Source: Phycisphaerales bacterium | Lineage (GTDB): Bacteria > Planctomycetota > Phycisphaerae > Phycisphaerales > UBA1924 | Assembly (NCBI GenBank): GCA_020427395.1 | Contig: JAGQON010000007.1 | Coordinates: forward strand, 59,964-123,963 | Length of the DNA stretch: 64,000 nt | Direction: 5' to 3' | Part shown: in pieces, positions 57,324 through 64,000 of the stretch | How positions within the stretch are numbered: the first letter of the stretch is position 1 | Layout: each line of letters starts with the position of its first letter | Notes under the pieces: generated by a model | Told to the model about the DNA's origin: nothing | Databases searched by the model: none | Seen by the model: only the letters and a program-made list of their open reading frames with translations | Translations under genes and position numbers: made by a program

Positions 57324-58421
57324 TCATTCAAACAACGCCGCGCATGGCTCCAATCTTGCGCCAACCCCGTCGGCAACGGCATAACGAGCACCCGGGAACA
57401 TCGCCGCTGATCCGTGCACGCCATCCTTGCGCAGCGCGTACATCACCACATTGAAATCCGGGCGTTCGGCATCTCGCATCAAACGCTTCTGGCGTTTGCT
57501 GTTGCTCACAATCTTCCTGAGCACATGCAGGCACGCCTGCGTCGGGTCCATACCCGCCTCCATCGCCTGCACGATCGCGAACGACCCGCACGACTGGATC
57601 ACTGCCTCGCCTCGCCCCGTCGCACCCGCCGAGCCGATCTGATTATCAACATACATCCCCGCCCCGATGATCGGCGAATCGCCCACACGCCCGGGGATCT
57701 TGTAGCTCAGCCCACTCGTCGTGGTGCACGCCGAGAGATTTCCGCTCGTGTCTACCGCCCCGCAGTGGATCGTCCCATAGGTGAACGGAACAGGCTCCAC
57801 TTCGCCCGCCAGCCCTACGCTGGTCCCCTCCTCATTCCAGTCCATCTGTCCAGGGTCCAGCCAGTCGTCCCGGTCCGAGCTCGTCTGCTTCCATCGAAGC
57901 CACGCACGCCTCGCTTTGTCGGTCAGCAGGTCCTCGTGCGGGAACCCGTGCGCCCGAGCAAACTCATAGGCACCATGCCCCACGATCATCACATGATCCG
58001 TCGTCTGCAGCACTTTGAGCGCTACCGCAGCAGGGTGCATGATGTTCTCGATGCAAGCGACCGATCCCGCTTTGTGCGTTGGGCCGTGCATCACCGACGA
58101 GTCCAGCTGCACCACGCCCCGCTCGTTGGGAAGCCCGCCGTAACCAACGGTCATGTCGTCGGGGTCCGCCTCGACGATGCCCACACCCTCCACAACCCCC
58201 AGAACCGGGTCAAGCCCCTCCCCGATACGCAGCACCGCACGCTCAACAGCTCGCAACCCATTGCCCGACGAGATACTCACCGGCGACTTGGGAGCCACCC
58301 AAGCGATGGGCCGCGTTTCCGCCCGTGCACCCGCAGCGGCCCCACTCAAGGCACCGATCGCGCCGACACTCGCAACGGACGATGTTCTCAGGAACTGACG
58401 ACGGCTGTGTTCGTGGATCAT
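57324..58421 (-). CDS. Tat-exported Ntn hydrolase (glycosylasparaginase/isoaspartyl peptidase family)
   Basis: 365 residues from the ATG at 58421. The N-terminus has a twin-arginine signal, SRRQFLRTSS, then a hydrophobic stretch. The autocatalytic cleavage site and nucleophile Thr are in YGTIHCGAVD, with the partner segment GRVGDSPIIGAGMYVDN. Likely acts on asparagine-linked sugar or isoaspartyl peptides outside the cytoplasm. It follows the kinase-TPR gene by 20 bases on the same strand. Confidence 0.88.
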   Translation of the reverse strand: MIHEHSRRQFLRTSSVASVGAIGALSGAAAGARAETRPIAWVAPKSPVSISSGNGLRAVERAVLRIGEGLDPVLGVVEGVGIVEADPDDMTVGYGGLPNERGVVQLDSSVMHGPTHKAGSVACIENIMHPAAVALKVLQTTDHVMIVGHGAYEFARAHGFPHEDLLTDKARRAWLRWKQTSSDRDDWLDPGQMDWNEEGTSVGLAGEVEPVPFTYGTIHCGAVDTSGNLSACTTTSGLSYKIPGRVGDSPIIGAGMYVDNQIGSAGATGRGEAVIQSCGSFAIVQAMEAGMDPTQACLHVLRKIVSNSKRQKRLMRDAERPDFNVVMYALRKDGVHGSAAMFPGARYAVADGVGARLEPCAALFE

Positions 58422-58427
58422 GCCCCA

Positions 58428-58433
58428 AATATA
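58428..58433 (-). promoter_or_regulatory. Possible -10 box before the Ntn hydrolase
   Basis: The minus strand reads TATATT six bases before the ATG at 58421, within the 20-base gap to the upstream gene. A GGGG between them could also act as a weak ribosome site. Confidence 0.3.
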
Positions 58434-58440
58434 ACCGGAT

Positions 58441-60909
58441 TCATCGCTCACCGCGCGCCGTCTCGATCCGCGCCATCCGCTCACGGCTCCGCCGCACCCG
58501 CTCGTGTTCCGCCCCGAAAGTCGCCTCAAGCACCGGTTGGGAAATCCTGATCGCTTCTGCGGCCATGTCCAGCTCGCCAAGCTCAATCAGACATTCAGCG
58601 AAGTTGTTGCGGAAGATGGCCGTGTAATAATGCCCCGCCGGCAGCATCGCATCGCACATTCCCAGCAGCTCCACGAACATCGCCCTCGCTTCATCCGCTC
58701 GCCCGTTGTTCACCAGCAGCATCGCCAGATTATTCAGCGGCGCCCAGGTCTCTGGGTCCAGCCCGCCTTGCGCATTACGACGCGACTCGATCGTTTCGCG
58801 GTACAAATCCACCGCCTCGTCGATCTGACCGAGATCCTCCAGCAGGTACGCCAGGTTGCCCTTGAGCACCAGCGTTCGCGCGTCTGACTCACCAAAGCGG
58901 GCCCGGTACCCCGCCAACGCATCACGCGTCAGCGGCTCGGCCTCGGAGTGCTGCCCCTGCGCGATCAGCGCCGCGCCCAGATTCCCCATCGCCAGCAGCG
59001 TTGAGTAATGCTCATCCCCGAGCACCCGACGCCGACGGCTCACCACCTCGCGCAGCATCGTGATCGCCTCATCATTTCGACCCAGCTTCTGGATTGTCCC
59101 GGCGAGGATGTTCATCGCCACCAGTGTTTGCGGGTGATCCTCTCCAAATACTCGCAGGCGTGCCTCGTACACCCGGCGCATGAGATCTTCGCTCTCGGCA
59201 AGCCGCCCCATGTCCTTGAGCGCCTTGCCCCGGTTGTTCATGATCGTCAGGGTCTCACGATGATCGGGCCCAAGCTGCTCACGCATCAACCGTTCACCCG
59301 CTGTCCACAACTCCAGAGCCCGCTCGTGATCACCCGTGACCAACGCGATCCGTGCCCGTTCGGACATCACCTTCGCGTCCTCGATCGGGTCGTCGAGAGT
59401 GTCGACCACAACCGCCGCCTCCTCGATCAGCTGCGCCGCCCGTTCATACTGCCCCATATCCATCAGCACGAGCGCCAGCGTGCGCTTCGCATCGCTCGTC
59501 ATTCCATCGCCGTCACCAAACTCCTCCACGCACAACGCGAGCATCCGCTCCGCCTGCTGACGAGCCCGATCCAGCTCGCCAAGATTCAGATAGGTATTGC
59601 TCATCGCCATCCGGAGCGTCGCGTTGATGTCCGGCTGATCAACAAACTCCTGGTCCAGCGTCAACGCCGAAGAGTCGAGCAGCTCGCGTACCGTCAGCTC
59701 ACTCCCCAGTGACTGCTCAGGATCCGCGCTGGTCAGCATGTTGTTCATATACACATTGATCGCCACCGCGCGCCGACGCTGGGCCTCAGCGACCTCAAGC
59801 GCGTCCTCCGCACGCTCCTTCTCCGCTCGAGCCGTGGTCCAGCCGTGCGTTGCCCTGGCCGCCTGCCAGCTTACACCCACCACTCCCGACGCGATCGCCA
59901 GCAACGCCACCCCGCTGATCGTCACAAGACCGCTGTTCCGCTTCATGAACTTGCGGGCGCGATACACGCGCGATCCGCACATCGCCTGCACCGCCTCCTC
60001 GTTGAGCAAACGACGGATGTCCTGCCCCAGAGCCAACGCGCTCTCGTAGCGATCTTCTGGATCGGTCGCGATCGATCTGGCGATGATCGCGTCCAGCTCC
60101 CTGCCGAGCCCGGCGCTGGGTGCCGACCCCCTCCATGGCATCTGCTCTATGACCCGAAGCGCGTCATCGATCGTCAGCCCGCCGAGCTTGTACGGACGCT
60201 CGCCTGTGAGCAGCTCCAGCAGGATGACCCCGAGCGCGTACACATCGCAACGACCATCAATGTCCGCATCACCCCGCAGCTGTTCCGGGCTCATGTACCC
60301 CAGCGTCCCGACCTGATCGGGCATGTCGCCCTCGATCCCCACCAGCTTCGCGACTCCAAAGTCCAGCACGCGAGCTCGACCCGACTCATCCACCATGATG
60401 TTTGCCGGCTTCAGGTCTCGGTGAACCACCCCGCGCCGGTGCGCCGAATCAACGGCCTCACAGATCGAAATCATCTTGCCCAGAATCAGTCGGCGATCGA
60501 CCGAACGCGCATAACGATCCAGCGGCTGCCCCTGAACCAGCTCCATCGCGAAGTACGGGTAAGAAGCCCCTTCAATCTCAATCCGACCGGACGCGAACAC
60601 CGGCGCGATGCCCGGGTGCTTGAGCATCGCCAGTGATTCCGCTTCGATCTCAAACCGACGCTCGCGGATCGGGGTCATCACCTCCGGCCGCAGAAGTTTG
60701 ATGGCCACATGCCGACGCGGCGACTGCTGTTCTGCAAGCAGCACGACCCCCATCGCCCCGCGTCCAATCTCACCCAGAACCCGATAGCCATCAATCCATT
60801 CAGCCAACTCCCAAGGGCGGGTCTGGATGTCAATCTGATCACGCGAAGTCGCCGTCAGTCGGCTGACTGGCTGCGTATCTCCCTGTGATCGATGGCTTTG
60901 CGGTGTCAT
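58441..60909 (-). CDS. Ser/Thr protein kinase with C-terminal TPR repeats
   Basis: 822 residues. PknB-like kinase at about 40-310: glycine loop GEIGRGAMGVVLLAE, HVAIKLL lysine, VVHRDLKPANIMV with the catalytic Asp, VLDFGVAK and the GTLGYMSPEQL activation end. A membrane helix near residue 335 (SGLVTISGVALLAIASGVVG) precedes a periplasmic or external TPR array (about 430-815) of seven or more units. This architecture is common in planctomycetes. The target is unknown. Confidence 0.92.
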   Translation of the reverse strand: MTPQSHRSQGDTQPVSRLTATSRDQIDIQTRPWELAEWIDGYRVLGEIGRGAMGVVLLAEQQSPRRHVAIKLLRPEVMTPIRERRFEIEAESLAMLKHPGIAPVFASGRIEIEGASYPYFAMELVQGQPLDRYARSVDRRLILGKMISICEAVDSAHRRGVVHRDLKPANIMVDESGRARVLDFGVAKLVGIEGDMPDQVGTLGYMSPEQLRGDADIDGRCDVYALGVILLELLTGERPYKLGGLTIDDALRVIEQMPWRGSAPSAGLGRELDAIIARSIATDPEDRYESALALGQDIRRLLNEEAVQAMCGSRVYRARKFMKRNSGLVTISGVALLAIASGVVGVSWQAARATHGWTTARAEKERAEDALEVAEAQRRRAVAINVYMNNMLTSADPEQSLGSELTVRELLDSSALTLDQEFVDQPDINATLRMAMSNTYLNLGELDRARQQAERMLALCVEEFGDGDGMTSDAKRTLALVLMDMGQYERAAQLIEEAAVVVDTLDDPIEDAKVMSERARIALVTGDHERALELWTAGERLMREQLGPDHRETLTIMNNRGKALKDMGRLAESEDLMRRVYEARLRVFGEDHPQTLVAMNILAGTIQKLGRNDEAITMLREVVSRRRRVLGDEHYSTLLAMGNLGAALIAQGQHSEAEPLTRDALAGYRARFGESDARTLVLKGNLAYLLEDLGQIDEAVDLYRETIESRRNAQGGLDPETWAPLNNLAMLLVNNGRADEARAMFVELLGMCDAMLPAGHYYTAIFRNNFAECLIELGELDMAAEAIRISQPVLEATFGAEHERVRRSRERMARIETARGER

Positions 60910-61155
60910 TCACATGCGATATACCACAATCCGGGGAGTTCTCCCATGCCTCGATCAGAAACACGAGCAGGGTCGTGCTGCAGGCACTCAAATCAATCAT
61001 TTTCTGGGACGCAGGAATAGCCCAGTGAGAGATGGTGATCGTGATGCTGAGTGTAAGAAATTTCAGTCTCCCACACCCCCAGAAGTGGGAAATGATGTAG
61101 ACTGTTGCTCCATTCTCGAGCAGGGGGCTGGGGAATTCACCTGATATTTGACTCA

Positions 61156-61362
61156 ATGACGGACTCGATGATCGAGATCACGCTCATACTCCTCACGGCC
61201 TATCTGGCGATCGGTCTCTGCTTCGCGCCCTTCTTCTTGGCGAAGGGGCTCGCGCGCGTTGATCCAATCTCGCAGCAGTCGAGCTTGGGTTTTCGCGTAT
61301 TGACTTTCCCCGGCATGGTCTTGCTCTGGCCTGTTCTGGCAAGGAAATGGAAGCGAGCATGA
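61156..61362 (+). CDS. Small membrane protein of the Rieske operon
   Basis: 68 residues; two hydrophobic segments (LILLTAYLAIGLCFAPFFLA and VLTFPGMVLLWPVLA) joined by a charged loop, ending ARKWKRA. The GF-R-L-xxPGxxxLWP pattern is shared by small proteins next to redox membrane complexes, but I know of no assigned function. Its stop overlaps the next start (ATGA). Confidence 0.7.
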   Translation: MTDSMIEITLILLTAYLAIGLCFAPFFLAKGLARVDPISQQSSLGFRVLTFPGMVLLWPVLARKWKRA

Positions 61363-61466
61363 CACGCCGACACCGCTCACTCCACCTGCTTTCATCAATC
61401 GGGCTGCTACTCGGCACGATGTCGCTGCTCACCATCGCCTGGCTCATGGTCGAGGTCCCCACATGA
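61359..61466 (+). CDS. 35-residue single-span membrane protein
   Basis: A short frame read from ATG 61359 to the TGA at 61464-61466: a basic start MTRRHRS, then a hydrophobic helix (SIGLLLGTMSLLTIAWLMV). Both ends overlap neighbours as ATGA, and the hydrophobic content is unlikely by chance, so it is probably real. Likely an accessory subunit of the membrane redox protein that follows. Confidence 0.65.
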   Translation: MTRRHRSLHLLSSIGLLLGTMSLLTIAWLMVEVPT

Positions 61467-62536
61467 CCAACGCCTACCGCGCCATCCAGTGGAATACACA
61501 CAAACGTATGTACGACATGCTGATTACGATCGGCATCGTCGGTTTCGTGCTCGTGTTCGTGCTCCTGAGCCGATTCTTCTTCAACGCACAGGAAGCGTTC
61601 TCCATGCCCGTGGTCCTGATCAGGGCTCTGGGTATCTGCGCAATCCTGATGCTGCACCTGATCCTGATCATCGGCCCGCTCACACGACTCACACCCAAAG
61701 CACTCCCACTCCTCTATAACCGCAGACACCTGGGCGTCGCCTTCTTCCTCGTCGCCCTGCTCCACGCCACGCTCGTGATTGGGTTCTACGGCGGCTTTGG
61801 AGACCAGAACCCGCTCCTGGCCGTGCTCGACTCGCCCGGGGGCGTTCCGTTCGAGTTCCTCGGTTTCCTCGCACTCTTGGTCTTCGCACTGATGGCCGCA
61901 ACCAGCCACGATTTCTGGCTCGCGAACCTCGGGCCTTCGCACTGGAAGCTGCTGCACATGGGCGTCTACATCGCCTATCTGCTCGTGGTCGCCCATGTGG
62001 TGTTCGGCGTGCTGCGTTCAGAGACCAACGCGATCCCCATCGCGCTGCTGTCGATCGGTGCGACTTCGATCGTCGCCCTGCACATCATCGCCGGCGCACG
62101 CGAGGTCATGCGCGACCATCGCCACGACGCCTCCATGACCGTCAGCCTCGACGAGCACCAGATCGAATGGGTCGATGTCTGCAGCGTCGACGACATCAAG
62201 CCAGACCGGGCGCTGATCGTGCAGTTGCAGGGGCACGAGCGCATCGCTGTATTCCGACACAATAACACCGTCTCGGCAATCACCAACTACTGTGCCCATC
62301 AGGGCGGCCCGCTCGGCGAGGGCAAGATCGTCGATGGTTGCGTCACCTGTCCATGGCACGGCTACCAGTTCAAACCCGACTGTGGGCAATCACCACCGCC
62401 ATACACCGAAAAGATCGCGACCTACGACATCCGTGTCGAAGGACGCCGTGTTCTCGTCAAGCCCGATCCAAACACCCCGGGCACGCATGTCGAACCCGCG
62501 GCATTCGAACCTTGGGTAGATGAGCAGAGCACATGA
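61463..62536 (+). CDS. MsrQ-like haem b membrane domain fused to a Rieske domain
   Basis: 357 residues. About six membrane segments with paired His for haem b (FFLVALLHATL and SHWKLLHMGVYIAYLLVVAH), and the cytoplasmic-side LGPSHWKLLH motif resembling MsrQ/ferric reductases. The C-terminal 110 residues are a Rieske [2Fe-2S] domain: NYCAHQGGPLG and CVTCPWHGYQF provide two Cys and two His. Likely transfers electrons across or along the membrane. Both junctions are ATGA overlaps. Confidence 0.87.
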   Translation: MTNAYRAIQWNTHKRMYDMLITIGIVGFVLVFVLLSRFFFNAQEAFSMPVVLIRALGICAILMLHLILIIGPLTRLTPKALPLLYNRRHLGVAFFLVALLHATLVIGFYGGFGDQNPLLAVLDSPGGVPFEFLGFLALLVFALMAATSHDFWLANLGPSHWKLLHMGVYIAYLLVVAHVVFGVLRSETNAIPIALLSIGATSIVALHIIAGAREVMRDHRHDASMTVSLDEHQIEWVDVCSVDDIKPDRALIVQLQGHERIAVFRHNNTVSAITNYCAHQGGPLGEGKIVDGCVTCPWHGYQFKPDCGQSPPPYTEKIATYDIRVEGRRVLVKPDPNTPGTHVEPAAFEPWVDEQST

Positions 62537-63333
62537 GCGAGCCAGCACCCAAGCCGCCCAGCGATCGAGAAGACCCCTTCTATGTCGGGTACCTCACGAC
62601 GCCGCAGACCTACCGAAGCTCGGTCAAACTCGCGATCTCGCTCATCGCGATCTGGGGGGCCATGTCTGCGTTCCTGATCGTGCTCTCGCAGCGCTCGCCC
62701 GGCCCGGCGGCATGGGATATCAGCAACGAGAAAGCCTGGACCGGGCTGCTCGTCGAACACCCGTATCCCATGCTCGTCACACACGATGACGCACTGCTCG
62801 TGGTGAGCATGGGTAAGCGAGACGCCCGAAATCAACTTGAAGGCCACTACGGCAGCGAACTGACCATCCGGGGGTACGAGCTGGATCGCGAGGGACGCAA
62901 GATGATCGAGCTGGCCCCAGACGGTATCGGCACACCACAGAAGACCACCACGATCGAGCGACCCGAGATTCGAATCGTTCAGGACGAACCGCGGGAGTAC
63001 ACCGGCGAGATCATCGATGGCAAATGCTTCCTGGGCGCCATGAAACCCGGAGACGGATTCGGGCACCGCTCCTGCGCCGTGCTCTGCCTCCGCGGTGGGC
63101 TCCCGCCCATGTTCGCTGAAGTCAACGCACCCGCAGACGCACAATTCCCGCTGCTTATCATCGACGGCTCAGCCTCCGTGCCCGAGTCACTCATGGGCAA
63201 GGTTGCATGTAAAGTCCGTATGCGTGCGACACCCGCCCGCTACGCCAACATGCCCGTGCTGCTCGTCGATTCGAGCGAGATCGAAGTGATCGACGACCTC
63301 TTCGGCCGGTCCGCGGAAACCACCATGCCCTAA
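62533..63333 (+). CDS. Membrane-anchored protein of unknown function in the Rieske operon
   Basis: 266 residues. A charged N-terminus, one membrane segment (VKLAISLIAIWGAMSAFLIV), then an extracytoplasmic region with the segment GEIIDGKCFLGAMKPGDG and HRSCAVLCLRGG; three Cys and a His look like a metal or disulphide site. The ending is a small beta-rich domain. No family recognised with certainty. ATGA overlap with the Rieske gene. Confidence 0.7.
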   Translation: MSEPAPKPPSDREDPFYVGYLTTPQTYRSSVKLAISLIAIWGAMSAFLIVLSQRSPGPAAWDISNEKAWTGLLVEHPYPMLVTHDDALLVVSMGKRDARNQLEGHYGSELTIRGYELDREGRKMIELAPDGIGTPQKTTTIERPEIRIVQDEPREYTGEIIDGKCFLGAMKPGDGFGHRSCAVLCLRGGLPPMFAEVNAPADAQFPLLIIDGSASVPESLMGKVACKVRMRATPARYANMPVLLVDSSEIEVIDDLFGRSAETTMP

Positions 63334-63348
63334 CCACCGCCCGGGCAC

Positions 63349-63354
63349 TATGAT
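63349..63354 (+). promoter_or_regulatory. -10 box directly before the nitrilase-family start
   Basis: TATGAT ends seven bases before the ATG at 63362, with a pyrimidine-rich gap and no ribosome site. Confidence 0.35.
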
Positions 63355-63361
63355 CTCTTTC

Positions 63362-64000
63362 ATGCAAGCACACCTCGTGCAACTCGATATCGCCTGGGAA
63401 GACAAGGCCGCCAACCACAGCCGGGTCCGCGAGCTGCTCGGAAACACTGGCACCTCCCCCGGCGATCTCATCGTGCTCCCTGAGCTCTTCGATGTCGGCT
63501 TCACCCTCAACACCAAAGCCGCGATCGATCACGATGACTCGACGCTCGCGTACCTCCAAACACTCGCGAACGACACCGCCTGCATCGTGCACGGCTCACG
63601 GGCCTTGCCGGGATCCACCACACACGCATACAACTGCGCAACCATCTGCGCTCCCCATCACGAGGCACCGGTCTGCGAATACCACAAGGCCCATCCCTTC
63701 TCCTACGGGCGAGAGGCCGAGTCCTATATCGGCGATGACCGGATCATGCACTACCAATGGGACGGGCTGCGCGTCTGCCCCGCGGTCTGTTACGACCTGC
63801 GATTCCCCGAGCTCTTCCGCCTCGGCTTAAAGTCAGGCGCACAGGTATTCGTTTACGGCGCTAACTGGCCCAGCCACCGCCAAAGCCATTGGCGCACGCT
63901 GAGCATCGCCAGAGCCATCGAGAATCAGGCGTTCGTCATCGCCGTCAACCGCTGTGGCAACGACCCCCACCTACCCTACGCCGGCGGCTCGATCGCGATT
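63362..64000 (+). CDS. Nitrilase-superfamily amidase, omega-amidase type (cut by window end)
   Basis: 213 residues visible; the C-terminus is beyond the window. The catalytic triad is in order: Glu in VLPELFDVGF, Lys in YHKAHPFSYGRE, Cys in AVCYDLRFPELF, and a later YGANWPSHR region. Motif wording suggests the YafV/Nit2 omega-amidase branch that hydrolyses alpha-ketoglutaramate. I translated it directly from the sequence. Confidence 0.88.
   Translation, partial: MQAHLVQLDIAWEDKAANHSRVRELLGNTGTSPGDLIVLPELFDVGFTLNTKAAIDHDDSTLAYLQTLANDTACIVHGSRALPGSTTHAYNCATICAPHHEAPVCEYHKAHPFSYGREAESYIGDDRIMHYQWDGLRVCPAVCYDLRFPELFRLGLKSGAQVFVYGANWPSHRQSHWRTLSIARAIENQAFVIAVNRCGNDPHLPYAGGSIAI

Noticed and set aside
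56012..57424. Longer start for the PLP lyase
   Set aside because: The extension lacks conserved sequence and a ribosome site. ATG 57229 has CAGGAG in place.
57414..58550. Plus-strand open frame of 378 codons
   Set aside because: It is opposite the Ntn hydrolase gene; no start context or motif.
1..64000. CRISPR array, IS element, prophage or rRNA
   Set aside because: No regularly spaced repeats, transposase or integrase frames, or rRNA segments were seen anywhere in the window.

Overview
The window looks like a chromosomal segment of a planctomycete, most likely of the class Phycisphaerae. This is an inference from gene content: moderately high GC, exosortase with VPLP-type C-terminal sorting signals, a Ser/Thr kinase fused to TPR repeats, type III glutamine synthetase, and many small translationally coupled operons. 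No rRNA or universal marker is present to settle the lineage. -10 boxes of the form TATACT recur throughout. Layout: (1) 1-2937 holds a type IV pilus ATPase pair (pilB-like, pilT-like) on the minus strand. (2) 3089-7325 is housekeeping: a stand-alone CoaB, a fusion of a degenerate RluA-type domain to a SAM methyltransferase, a lipoprotein cytochrome c, tRNA-Gly(UCC) and threonine aldolase. (3) 7364-23987 is one long minus-strand run: a Wzx-like flippase, two sulfotransferases, five glycosyltransferases, a PssD/PssE (Alg14/Alg13-like) pair, a UDP-sugar dehydrogenase and, last, a dimodular non-ribosomal peptide synthetase (A-T-C-A-T-TE). Most junctions are ATGA overlaps. (4) 24194-27020 is a plus-strand group: a Wzy/ligase-like membrane protein and RmlC-like and RmlD-like dTDP-rhamnose enzymes. 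(5) 27077-28520 holds two tandem paralogous secreted proteins ending in a VPLPT sorting signal. (6) 28866-41488 is the second minus-strand polysaccharide locus: a Gly/Ser-rich secreted protein, a Sfp-type phosphopantetheinyl transferase, a degenerate nucleotidyltransferase-like protein, exosortase, EpsI, a Wzz/BY-kinase fusion, a polyprenyl-phosphate sugar transferase and a 1493-residue TPR protein. (7) 41645-48657 carries an aldehyde dehydrogenase, a haem-binding chemoreceptor, type III glutamine synthetase, a Fur-family regulator, a DUF378 protein and tRNA-Leu(UAA). (8) 48915-55920 is a Czc-type heavy-metal efflux operon bracketed by two His-rich secreted proteins. (9) 56012-60909 has a Cys/Met PLP lyase, a Tat-exported Ntn hydrolase of the asparaginase 2 family and a Ser/Thr kinase-TPR protein. 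(10) 61156-63333 is a four-gene coupled operon around an MsrQ-like cytochrome fused to a Rieske domain, followed by a nitrilase-family gene cut by the window end. How the parts fit: regions 3 to 6 together encode everything expected for a sulfated, rhamnose- and uronate-containing exopolysaccharide made by a Wzx/Wzy route and coupled to exosortase sorting. The unexpected part is an NRPS as the last gene of the glycosyltransferase operon, with the PPTase that could activate it inside the exosortase operon. That suggests a peptide or amino-acid product linked to the extracellular matrix. This is the most promising candidate for an undescribed system here, and it is an inference from gene order, not a demonstrated function.
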